Source: Kiritimatiellia bacterium (GTDB taxonomy: Bacteria; Verrucomicrobiota; Kiritimatiellia; RFP12; UBA3636). Taken from it: 8,801 nucleotides of DNA. Shown one piece after another: positions 1 to 8,000 of this stretch. A program made the translations under genes and the position numbers. Under the pieces are notes generated by a model that made no database searches, had not been told where the DNA came from, and saw nothing but the letters and a program-made list of their open reading frames with translations. Each line of letters begins with the position of its first letter. The stretch's first letter is position 1. The stretch covers positions 1 to 8,801 of the forward strand of contig JAEDLN010000095.1 of NCBI GenBank assembly GCA_016295275.1, in the 5' to 3' direction.

Positions 1-35
1 CATTACACCCGCGAATGGCATCCTGCGCCATCACT

Positions 36-195
36 CGCGCCCCGTTGCCGTGCTCCACACCCGCGCCCCGTTGCCGTACGCCCGTCACCCACGCCCGCGC
101 ATTGCCCGTGGCGGCTCGCCACCCCCTGCGGCGCGTACTTGGCCGCCACCGCCCGTGGGGGCTCCCCACCCTCCCGGCTCGCGCCCCATTGCGGT
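36..195 (+). repeat. GC-rich composite hairpin repeat, left copy
   Basis: This non-coding spacer is built from short modules. CGCGCCCCGTTGCCGT occurs exactly twice (36-51 and 62-77). Two 6-bp hairpins with the same GCT loop follow: 108-122 (GTGGCG/CGCCAC) and 155-169 (GTGGGG/CCCCAC). A variant box, CGCGCCCCATTGCGGT, closes the unit at 180-195. The two hairpins differ by one compensatory pair, C-G in one and G-C in the other. The same order of box, hairpin and variant box is seen near the right end (8674-8745) in the same orientation. No coding sequence, tRNA or rRNA is visible; the reading frame open through here gives only a Pro/Arg-rich low-complexity peptide. Its function is unknown. Confidence 0.6.
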
Positions 196-230
196 TGGAG
201 ACATCGTTTCCCGTGTCGCATGATCGCAAT

Positions 231-259
231 TTGCCGAAACAAGACCTCCTTGCTAGAAT
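231..259 (+). promoter_or_regulatory. sigma70-type promoter of the ymdB-like gene
   Basis: A TTGCCG -35 box (231-236) and a TAGAAT -10 box (254-259) are separated by exactly 17 nt. The -10 box is preceded by TGC, an extended -10 element. Transcription would be expected to start about 7 nt after the -10 box, at or next to the ATG at 267. The mRNA is therefore probably leaderless, which agrees with the absence of a usable ribosome binding site. Confidence 0.6.
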
Positions 260-266
260 GCAAGGT

Positions 267-1049
267 ATGAAAATATTCTGCGTAGGTGATATCGTGGGCC
301 AACCCGGCCGCCGGATCTTCAAGTCCGTTGTCGCAAACCTCAAGGCAAAGGGAGAAATTCAAGCCGTTGTCGTAAACGGAGAAAATGCCGCCGCAGGACG
401 CGGTATAACCGGTCCGCTCGCCGATGAACTCTTCGACGCCGGTGCCGATGCCATCACACTCGGCGACCATACCTGGGACCAAAAAGAGGCGGTCAATCTG
501 CTGGCAAACGATCGCCGGGTCGTTCGCCCGGCAAACTTCGGAACCGGTTGCCCGGGGCGCGGTTGGACCGAGGTCCAGACACCCATCGGCGCCTTCGTTG
601 TCCTGAACTTGATCGGACGGACCTTCCTCAATCCGGCCGACAACCCCTTCGAAACGGCCGACACGCTCCTCAAAGGCCCCATTCCACGCGACAAACCCGT
701 CATCGTCGATATCCACGCCGAGGCAACATCCGAAAAAATCGCCTTGGGTCGCTTTCTCGATGGCCGCGTTTCCGCCGTGTTCGGAACCCATACCCACGTC
801 CCGACCGCCGATGCCAAGATTCTTCCCAACGGTACCGGCTATATCACCGATGTCGGAATGTGCGGACCCGAAAACTCCGTTCTCGGCCGTTGCGTCGAAC
901 CGATCTTGAAACGCTTCATGACCGGAATGCCGACCAAATTCGATATCGCACCCGGCCCTGCCATTCTAGGCGGCTGCATCTTCGATATCGACAAGGCAAC
1001 CCGTCGCTGTACGGCCGTCGTTCCCGTGCAGGTTCGCGAAGAGGCGTAA
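267..1049 (+). CDS. ymdB: YmdB-family (TIGR00282) metallophosphoesterase
   Basis: This 260-residue cytoplasmic protein belongs to the YmdB/DR1281 family of dinuclear-metal phosphodiesterases, which hydrolyse 2',3'-cyclic nucleotides. In Bacillus the family influences biofilm and motility decisions. It is unrelated to the E. coli macrodomain protein of the same name. Counting from the ATG at 267, the family metal ligands fall at their usual numbers: Asp8 (VGDIVG), Glu39 and Asn40 (NGENAA), His150 (DIHAEATSEK), His175 and His177 (GTHTHV). The catalytic-type His68 is also kept. The ligand normally Asn67 (GNHTWD) is Asp here (GDHTWD). The length matches the usual 260-266 residues. The open frame extends upstream to 15, but that part is spacer repeat. 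The in-frame ATG at 258 lies inside the -10 box, so 267 is preferred. A DUF6941-like gene follows after 36 nt with no terminator between them, so the two are probably cotranscribed. Confidence 0.93.
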   Translation: MKIFCVGDIVGQPGRRIFKSVVANLKAKGEIQAVVVNGENAAAGRGITGPLADELFDAGADAITLGDHTWDQKEAVNLLANDRRVVRPANFGTGCPGRGWTEVQTPIGAFVVLNLIGRTFLNPADNPFETADTLLKGPIPRDKPVIVDIHAEATSEKIALGRFLDGRVSAVFGTHTHVPTADAKILPNGTGYITDVGMCGPENSVLGRCVEPILKRFMTGMPTKFDIAPGPAILGGCIFDIDKATRRCTAVVPVQVREEA

Positions 1050-1085
1050 ACACATTTCCCACACCACACTCCTTCCATATCTCCT

Positions 1086-1508
1086 ATGATTCCCGATATT
1101 CAATTCAGCGTTCTTTGCGATGACGTTCGCCAAGAAATCAACGGCCATTTCCAATTTCTGGGTGTCTTCGGCGATGGCATTGCCGTCAAACAATTTCCGT
1201 TCCGGCTCTTCCGGTTCTGCATTGCCAACCGATGGGTCTGCGGCCAGGGCGATTTCAAACAGAAAACCACTATTTTCATGCCGGACGGAAAAACACCCTT
1301 TCTTCAGGGAAGAGAGGTGAAAATCCATCTCCAGAACGGTGCCGCAAACCATACCAGCATCGAACAATTTCTCGGCACCGAATTCAAAGAGGCCGGAACC
1401 TACTGGATCGAAGTGAATCTGGACGGCGAACTGCGCGCCCGCTATCCCTTTACCGTGCGCCTGGCTCCTGCGCCCGCACAACCCGCGCCTGAGGCCCCGA
1501 CCGCCTGA
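1086..1508 (+). CDS. DUF6941-like small hypothetical protein
   Basis: This is a 140-residue soluble protein with no signal peptide or membrane segment. The N-terminus (IQFSVLCDDVRQEINGHFQFLGVFGD in outline) fits the DUF6941 pattern, in which a short strand leads to 'CDDVR-E-NGK-...-GVF' and a small beta-sandwich follows. The C-terminal half ends in a strand pair typical of such sandwiches (EAGTYWIEVNLDGE, then YPFTV), followed by a disordered Ala/Pro-rich tail (residues about 126-140). The biochemical function of this family is not known, and the family assignment is from memory of the pattern. The ATG at 1086 is the first in frame. No Shine-Dalgarno sequence precedes it (CATATCTCCT). It is probably translated from the ymdB-like transcript, and the strong hairpin at 1579-1612 ends that unit. 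Confidence 0.75.
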   Translation: MIPDIQFSVLCDDVRQEINGHFQFLGVFGDGIAVKQFPFRLFRFCIANRWVCGQGDFKQKTTIFMPDGKTPFLQGREVKIHLQNGAANHTSIEQFLGTEFKEAGTYWIEVNLDGELRARYPFTVRLAPAPAQPAPEAPTA

Positions 1509-1578
1509 TTCGCCCCCCGGATCGCAATAAGCCCGCCTCCGGTCAACCGTGACGAGGCGCGAAAATGAGATAAAAATT

Positions 1579-1612
1579 ACGTCCCCGGTTTGCCTCTGCA
1601 AGCCGGGGACGT
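1579..1612. terminator. Bidirectional intrinsic terminator between convergent genes
   Basis: A 15-bp stem (1579-1593 pairing with 1598-1612, one G-T wobble at 1589/1602) encloses a CTCT loop. On the plus strand it is followed by TTTTC (the run includes 1612). On the minus strand it is followed by AATTTTTA (complement of 1571-1578). It lies between the end of the DUF6941-like gene (1508) and the end of the minus-strand operon (1649), so it can stop transcription from both sides. Confidence 0.88.
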
Positions 1613-1648
1613 TTTCTGCCGGCGCCAACGGCGGCGCGCCAGTCGATT

Positions 1649-3910
1649 CTACCGAATCCAATTCATCGAGTGCCAAACGAGGACTTGGCCGGGATACAGC
1701 GTCAGCGGCGCCTTGGGATCGACCGCCTTGGTCGTGATGTAGTCGCGCATGCCGGGTATGGCGGCAAGTTTCTCGTGGAGACGGACGTCGACGGCATCTT
1801 TGAGCGATGTGTTGATGATGGCGAACCAATTGCCGTTCTTGGGCGTGCGAATGGCACGCACGACAACTTCGGGATTCGAGGCCGCATCCTTGAGAAGCGT
1901 GCTCGGGAGCGCCGGCAAGGCCAAAAACGCCTGGTTGAACGCACGGACATATTCGGGGAATCCACGCTGCATATTGTTCGAGGTCAGATAGCCGATGAAC
2001 CGCGGATCGCCATTCGCCAACGCACGGGCCTCCGCAAGCATGCAGTAGGGACCGCCAACCTCAACGTCCGTAATGTAATACCCAAGATCGTCGTTCTTGA
2101 TGACGTGCTCGTTGAGCGGATAGTGACGGATCATCGCAAGCCCGTCCGGTGTGCGGAAATTCCGGAAAACCGAGGTGTCCGCAACCGAATAGAGCCGATT
2201 GAACGCAACCGTCTGCATGACACCGGGCGTCTTGGTGTAATTCTGCGGATCGGCCGCCGGAATCGCATGCTGCCATTCCCAGCCTCCCCAAGTGTCCGAC
2301 GGCGAAGTCAACCTCTTTAAGCCAAGATGTTCGGATACGACTTGTTCGGGCGTCTTGCACTTGTCGTTCGGAAAACGCGAGGGGTCGTCTGTGACGATGC
2401 CGCCAAATGCAATCAGATTGCCCGGCTCGGAAGGATCACCCGTGAAGAGCAACACCGCATCTTTTCCAATGACCTCCGGCTTGCGCAAATAGTCGCGGAT
2501 CGAACAAAGATAGTCGCGCCGCTTGAGATTCCACCACTGGATGTATTTCTGGTAGAGCCCTCTGTCGGAACGAAGCGTATCGCGCGTGGCGGGTGTCGAG
2601 GTTTCCTTCGAGAAAAGCTCAATGCAACGATCCGAAAAACTGACCGGAATGCCAGCACTGCGCGGACGGATCCACGCGCCAAGGAAATTCCCGTTCTTGT
2701 TTTCGTCGGCAATCGTAATTTCCAGAATCTTGCGCAAATCTTCGACGGCATCCGGATCCGTTACGTCGATGTTGCCTTTTTCGCTCCAATGGATATGCGT
2801 ATAGTCATCGCGGCCATTCGGACCCTTGCGCTGATTGCCAAGCGTCTTGGCACGCTTCTGGGGACCTAGCGCCAATCTGCCGCCCATGCTACCGCAATAT
2901 TCGTACATCGGCAGAATGTTCATCCCATATTTGGTCGCCAACTGCACCATCTTGTGCCAAAGCTCGGGCCGGTTGGATTGGTATACCCAGTCATTGCTCC
3001 CGAATTTGCTGGAATCCCACCCCTGATTGTGACCGAATTCGAGAAGATCGCGCGAAAAGGTGTCATAGCCGAGAAACTTGGCCAGATGAATCTTTCCTTC
3101 ATACCAGTCGACGGCATGTTCCCGCGTGAACGACGGATTTTTGTCGTCGAACAAAAAGCCGTCGGACATTTCCTCCCGCCAAAACAGGTGCCGCTGCGGA
3201 AGCCCGGCCGGAGGACGCCGCACCACCATGTCCAGACGTTCTTGCGCCGGTGCTTCATACAGCGAAAGCATGCCAAGCGCCATGCCGACCGACGTGGGAT
3301 CGTTATCGTAATTGACATGCGTAATGACAACCCAAAATCCTTTGTCGGGCGTCTGAGTCGGGTTTCCGGGTTTCGGAAAATCGGGATACCGCGGATGAGG
3401 CTCGAAAACCGTCGTCCACGACTCCCATTTCTGCGAAAGCGGATAGTCGATCGATTCCGGATTGGGAAAAACATACGGCATGCGAAGCGCATCGCCGACG
3501 GAAATGCCGGTATGGAAGGCAATGCGCGTGCGCGTCGACGAGTTCCAAATGACGTAGCTGCGCGGCGCGTCCTCCGGATATTGGAAGCGAAGCACATACG
3601 GAACCCCCGCTTTCATTCCCTTGCCCGCACCGAGTCGAACCGCAACACTGCAAAAACCCGATCCGGGAGCATTGTCCGTCGTGAGCGCTTTCCGCCCGAA
3701 AATCGTCGCAACCTCCGTCTTGGCGCCTTCCGGCAGAATCTTGTGCTCGCGCCCCTGCAAATTGCCGAACTGGACTTCGTCGATTTTGCGGAGCGAGTCG
3801 AAATCAAACGGAAGCCGCGGCCTGGAAGCCGCCGACCCGGCAACCGCAGTTGCCGAAAGAAAACCGATCAGAACGGCGAAAACGCCGGAACAGAATGAGA
3901 GTGCTTTCAT
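1649..3910 (-). CDS. Exported glycoside-hydrolase-like protein, family unassigned
   Basis: This is a 753-residue secreted protein, third gene of the minus-strand operon. Residues 1 to about 28 form a signal peptide (MKALSFCSG, hydrophobic core, AVAGSAAS cleavage region). Residues about 31-222 look like a jelly-roll beta-sandwich. Residues about 225-650 look like a TIM-barrel, with alternating strands such as NILPMYEYCGS, FLGAWIRPRSAG and AVLLFTGDPSEPG, and many aromatic residues suited to sugar binding. Residues about 680-750 form a small beta-domain ending in LYPGQVLVWHS, a common tail of multi-domain glycosidases. Acidic residues near strand ends (Glu337, Glu377, Asp427, Asp492, Glu495) are catalytic candidates, but no GH family motif is clear. 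I cannot name a substrate. The start is the ATG at 3910, fitting the signal peptide. No Shine-Dalgarno is seen; CAACCATGAAA is shared exactly with the first gene of the operon. The gene starts 61 nt after the regulator. Confidence 0.82.
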   Translation of the reverse strand: MKALSFCSGVFAVLIGFLSATAVAGSAASRPRLPFDFDSLRKIDEVQFGNLQGREHKILPEGAKTEVATIFGRKALTTDNAPGSGFCSVAVRLGAGKGMKAGVPYVLRFQYPEDAPRSYVIWNSSTRTRIAFHTGISVGDALRMPYVFPNPESIDYPLSQKWESWTTVFEPHPRYPDFPKPGNPTQTPDKGFWVVITHVNYDNDPTSVGMALGMLSLYEAPAQERLDMVVRRPPAGLPQRHLFWREEMSDGFLFDDKNPSFTREHAVDWYEGKIHLAKFLGYDTFSRDLLEFGHNQGWDSSKFGSNDWVYQSNRPELWHKMVQLATKYGMNILPMYEYCGSMGGRLALGPQKRAKTLGNQRKGPNGRDDYTHIHWSEKGNIDVTDPDAVEDLRKILEITIADENKNGNFLGAWIRPRSAGIPVSFSDRCIELFSKETSTPATRDTLRSDRGLYQKYIQWWNLKRRDYLCSIRDYLRKPEVIGKDAVLLFTGDPSEPGNLIAFGGIVTDDPSRFPNDKCKTPEQVVSEHLGLKRLTSPSDTWGGWEWQHAIPAADPQNYTKTPGVMQTVAFNRLYSVADTSVFRNFRTPDGLAMIRHYPLNEHVIKNDDLGYYITDVEVGGPYCMLAEARALANGDPRFIGYLTSNNMQRGFPEYVRAFNQAFLALPALPSTLLKDAASNPEVVVRAIRTPKNGNWFAIINTSLKDAVDVRLHEKLAAIPGMRDYITTKAVDPKAPLTLYPGQVLVWHSMNWIR

Positions 3911-3971
3911 GGTTGGGTGTTATCTTGGAATGGAATCGAAAACGAAAGGAAATGGATGCAAATGCCCGATA

Positions 3972-4967
3972 TCAGCGGACGGGAGGCGCGCCGACAGATC
4001 CTCTGGGTACCAATTTTGCCGCAAGGCAGGTGTCCAAAACATCAGAGTCCTTCGTTTCGCGCGGTTTTCGACGGATCTGCTTTTCGACAAAATCAAACGC
4101 CAGTCGGGCCATCTCCTCCAACGGCTGCACAATCACCGTCTGCGGCGGTGTGAAGTACTGGTACAACGGCACGTCCTCAATGCTGATGACGGAGATATCC
4201 GCCCCAATGCGGCGGCACAAAACGTTGGAGAGAATGTGGAGCGTCTCGGCGACACCGTCCTCATTGAAATTGAGGAGCCCCGTGACTCCCTCGGAAAGCC
4301 AATTGCGGAGCGCATCGAAAACGTTGCCGCCGTCCGCATGGAAGACCCACTCGGGCCTGACGGCAATCCCCGCATCGTTCATGGCTTTTTCATAGCCCAG
4401 CAACCGCTGCTTTCCGCCCCACTCTTCCTTCATCCCGCCAATAAACGCAATCTTGCGATGTCCGTAATCCAGCAGATGCCGCGTCGACATCACGCCTTGC
4501 TCGAAGTGATTCGTGTAAATGCTGTGGACGCCTTTCTCAACAAGCGGATGGTTCAGCGAAACAATCGGCAGGTGAGGTACGTGATTGAGCTCCAGAAAGG
4601 AATCGTTGAAGACAACGCCAATCACCGCCGATATGCGGCAATCCAACGCCTGCTCCAGGTTGTTCTCGTCGATGATGTCAATCGGAAGATGATGCAGATA
4701 CGCCTGGTTGCTCAGCAAGGAGGTCAACGAATAGGTATAGCCGACCGGCATCGAGAGATTGCGGCGCCCGACCACGACGCCGACACGGCGCACTTGCGTA
4801 CGGGGCACAAAACCAAGCGCATGGGCAACCTTGAAAACCTTGAGGCGCAATTCCGGACGGACCGATTTCTGCCCGTTCATGATGCGGGAAACGGTTCCCA
4901 AGGATACATCTGCCATTTTTGCGACATCGACAATCGATGGCGCCGAAATGTCTTTTTTCACATTCAT
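3972..4967 (-). CDS. LacI-family transcriptional regulator lacking the hinge helix
   Basis: This 331-residue cytoplasmic repressor or activator has an N-terminal LacI helix-turn-helix (residues about 11-55; core VAKMADVSLGTVSRIMNG) and a periplasmic-binding-protein-like sensor domain (about 62-325; IAFIGGMKEE, GYEKAMNDAGI and ISIEDVP are typical strands). Between FVPR (residues 53-56, equivalent to the LacI YIPN) and the first sensor strand VGVVVG (62-67) only five residues (TQVRR) remain, where E. coli LacI has about thirteen. The hinge helix that enters the minor groove is therefore missing. The ATG at 4967 is chosen because a strong AGAGGAAG site precedes it by 5 nt and the helix-turn-helix then starts at the usual place. 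A TTG at 5018 would add 17 residues unlike LacI proteins. Its position between two exported enzymes, and the palindrome upstream of the operon, suggest autoregulation of a sugar-responsive locus. The ligand is unknown. Confidence 0.9.
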   Translation of the reverse strand: MNVKKDISAPSIVDVAKMADVSLGTVSRIMNGQKSVRPELRLKVFKVAHALGFVPRTQVRRVGVVVGRRNLSMPVGYTYSLTSLLSNQAYLHHLPIDIIDENNLEQALDCRISAVIGVVFNDSFLELNHVPHLPIVSLNHPLVEKGVHSIYTNHFEQGVMSTRHLLDYGHRKIAFIGGMKEEWGGKQRLLGYEKAMNDAGIAVRPEWVFHADGGNVFDALRNWLSEGVTGLLNFNEDGVAETLHILSNVLCRRIGADISVISIEDVPLYQYFTPPQTVIVQPLEEMARLAFDFVEKQIRRKPRETKDSDVLDTCLAAKLVPRGSVGAPPVR

Positions 4968-4972
4968 GTTTT

Positions 4973-4980
4973 CTTCCTCT
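4973..4980 (-). promoter_or_regulatory. Shine-Dalgarno site deciding the regulator start
   Basis: On the minus strand AGAGGAAG lies 5 nt before the ATG at 4967. It is the only strong Shine-Dalgarno match in front of any of the five genes, and it favours this start over the upstream TTG at 5018. Confidence 0.75.
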
Positions 4981-4993
4981 GCAACTTTTCCGG

Positions 4994-5032
4994 ATGGAGG
5001 GGACGGATGATCCGCCAATCTCCCCCCTCCAT
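4994..5032 (-). other. Intercistronic RNA hairpin before the regulator gene
   Basis: A perfect 9-bp stem pairs 4994-5002 with 5024-5032 (ATGGAGGGG/CCCCTCCAT on the plus strand). It encloses a 4-bp inner hairpin with a 3-nt loop (5004-5014). It fills the 81-nt gap between the stop of the large hydrolase (5049) and the regulator ATG. No U-run follows on the minus strand, so it is not a standard terminator. It could set mRNA stability or the relative expression of the first gene, and it buries the alternative TTG start at 5018. Confidence 0.5.
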
Positions 5033-5048
5033 GCGGAAAGTGAACGCG

Positions 5049-8000
5049 CTATTCAAGCGTGATACGCGACCATTTCGATGGCTGCGAAACCATTCCTTCC
5101 GCCTTTCCGGACGGCCAGAAGACTTCGCGATTGTCGCGCCATCCCTGCACGGCTAGCGTAAAGGCGAAACCGATTTTCGAACCCTTCTGTGCCCGGAATC
5201 CCTGCAAACGGGATGCGGGAATGAAAATTTCCATCACGTACCCGCCCGAGCCTTTCTCACCGGTCTTGCGGACGGCCGAGCGGATATCTGGAATATCGCT
5301 TTCGCTCTTTTGTCCATCGCAGCGCGCCCAAAATCCGGCAAAGGCTCGGTTTTGATCCGCAAGCGGACAGAACCAGAACTGGTGGTCTTTTTCCGTCCAT
5401 TTTCTGTTCTCGGAAAAATCGGCGGAGGACGAAAACAGCAACTCGAAGCAGTCGGCCGCACGCCAGAAGGAATTGGGGTCGGAAGTGAAACACTTGCTGT
5501 TCGCAATTTCCATTCCCAGATAGAGACCTTCGTTCGAATAGCCCATGTAGAAGCGGGACTTCTCCGCGTTGCCGCGCGGTCCGATCATCCAAGAGGGCAA
5601 CTGGTTCTCCGCAGGCCAGTCCCGAAGATCGCCGTCCAGCTGGATGCCCTTCACAGACGCCATCTTCCACTCGCGCGGCACAATCGGCGCCGAATCGATC
5701 TGAATGCCGTCGCCATTCCGGATCTCAAGACGCGGGAAATCCGATTTGGCCGCCGTGACGGGGACAGGCGCCGATGCCGTCAAACGGAATGTCAAGCTTC
5801 CGCGCTCCTCCGGATCCAACTCGATGCTCTGCTCGGTAGGTTCGACTTTCCATCCCGCCGGAACCACCGCACGAAGAGTATGCTTTTTGCGGGAAATGGA
5901 TTGATTGACAATCTCCGCCGTAAACGTCCCTTCGAAGCTTGCAGCTTTCGTCCTGACATACGCCTCTGGCACGACATCTACGTCGATGGTGATCTCCTTC
6001 TTGACTGTGTCGCCTTCGCCTTTGACCAGAATCGTCGCCGCACCGCGAGGAATGCCGGTCGGACTGCGCACAATGAATCCATTCTCGCCTTTCGGCATGC
6101 TCGTCCACCCCTTCGGCGGCTCGATCGTGTAGGTGGCTCCCGGCATGACGTTGATTTCAATCTCTTCGCCCGGAACATTGCGGACAAACCAATTGCTTTT
6201 GACGTCAATCTTCGTCTGCCGGATCCAGTCGCAGTCCTTGTCCAGCCCGATGTACCAAGTCGGGGCAATGTCTAATTTGCGCGCCTTCTTGCCATCGACC
6301 TTCCCGCCGAACATGTCGCAGATCTTCTCCGCTTGAGGCTGCTTCTCGAGCGTGTAATCCGGACCGTCCTTATGGATCTTGAACGCGGCCGCAATGTAGC
6401 GTTCGCCAATGCGGTAAATCTGAACCATCATGTTGGGCGCCGGATACGCATAGCCTACATACTGCATGTCCGCCGGCAGGAATGTCCGCAATGCGGCATA
6501 GGCCGCCGCAATCGGCTTCGGCTCGCGGAAACGATTGAAAATGCCGCATCCGTCAAAGAAGTTCACCGGCGTCGGGGTGTCGCTGTCATAGTACCAATAC
6601 CAGAACATCTTGTTCACCCCGTTTCCGAGCGCCAAAAGAATGCACCGCTGCATGTAGGCCGCTTGCTCCCATTCGGTGACAATCTGCCCGGCAAGCGTAT
6701 CCCAACCCCATTCCGTGACCCACAACTGGCGATCCTTTCCGTCCAGACAGGCCGCTTCTTTCCAATTGCGGAACAAATCCCGCAAATACGTCTGCTTCGC
6801 TTCGCCTTGCCCCGTATTCGCATTGCTGCGGCTGTACTCCGGCGCGTCAAGCCCGCAATAGCGGTGGCCGTTGCAGACGTCGATATTCGCAAAATCTCCG
6901 CTCAGAACATGGCGGCGGACCGCCTCCGGATAGATGCCCGCCAATCCGCATTCGACGGCCCACGCATCCGGACGGACCGCTTTGATGATGTCGCCGAGCG
7001 CCTTGTGGTACGCGCCATACTCTTTTCCGTACGGATCGCTGCGATCCTCTACCTCATTGTCCAGCTCAAACGCCGGCAGCCCATCGAAACTGGAGACGAA
7101 ATGCGCCATATTCCTCCGCCACTCCGCCGTCGGTTCGGCCGGAGTCCCCGCCTTTGTATAATTGTACTCAATGCCTTTCATCAGACAAGGAAGCGTCAGA
7201 AAACCGTTTTCTTCCGCGACATGGAACATCTTCTTCGGCCAAGGCCAACCCGTATAATTGCCTTCGCCGCGGGCACGAACCATCCAATGGTAATTGTACG
7301 CGTAATCGCGGAGCCACACGAAACCCAGACGCGCAAATGCCGGATAATCGACAAAGGTGCCGCCATGGACATTCAACCCGTACGGACTGTTTCGCTTCTG
7401 CTCCGGCGTCAACGCCGGGGGCTGAAGCGCAACGACATAACGCGATACGACTTTCTGCTTCTCCGGAAAGCCTTCCGCTTCCAAGGTCACCGTATACCCG
7501 CCAGGCTGGTCGAACGGAAGCTCCACAATCGTCGACACTTCCGTCTCGCACCGCATCTTCGGCACCATGAGCGGACGCTTCTCGCCAGTGGCCGACGTGA
7601 CATGGCCGCTGAAACGCAACTCGCGCACATCGCCAAGCCAACTCGTCGCCGTAACCTGCATCACCGGCTTTTCGCCAACCGTGAAAATGTTTCCGACCGG
7701 CTCCATGTTGGTCAAAAGCCCGTACGGACGCTCCGAAAAAGGAACCGCCGAAACATCCGACTCTAGCCGAAGATCCGCGAAATCATACGAAATCTGGCTC
7801 TTGTTGGGATCGTTCCGGTTGCCCCAATTCGAAACCATAAATCCCTTGAAGGTGACCGGCTGGACGACCTTTTCCGGAATCTCGAGGACAAATTTGCTCC
7901 ACTCCAGACCGCAATTCGGAATGCCGTACTTGTGCTCCTTGCCGTTCGCGTCTTTGAGAACGATCTCGCACCAGGCCTTGTCGTTGCTGCGGCGGCTGTA

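Noticed and set aside
36..195. CRISPR array
   Set aside because: The repeated units are 16 nt or less, spaced irregularly, and form variable hairpins; there are no spacers of constant length and no cas genes.
15..266. N-terminal extension of the metallophosphoesterase reading frame to 15
   Set aside because: The encoded stretch is Pro/Arg/Ala-rich, runs through repeat hairpins and a promoter, and has no counterpart in the family; ligand numbering fits the ATG at 267 exactly.
3..797. Minus-strand open frame of 264 codons
   Set aside because: It is antisense to the metallophosphoesterase, whose active-site residues are all on the plus strand; the remainder lies in repeat spacer.
4994..5032. 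Intrinsic terminator after the large hydrolase
   Set aside because: The stem is good but the minus strand continues with CCGGAAAAGTT instead of a U-run, and the regulator gene has no promoter of its own that I can see.
3621..5156. Plus-strand open frame of 511 codons
   Set aside because: It spans parts of three well-supported minus-strand genes and their spacers, has an Arg/His-rich composition typical of antisense frames in GC-rich DNA, and shows no domain or start signal.
5310..6275. Plus-strand open frame of 321 codons
   Set aside because: It is antisense to the C-terminal domains of the hydrolase, with composition typical of a shadow frame.
6333..7766. Plus-strand open frame of 477 codons inside the large hydrolase gene
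   Set aside because: It is antisense to the catalytic barrel, Arg/Ile/His-rich and without any recognisable motif.
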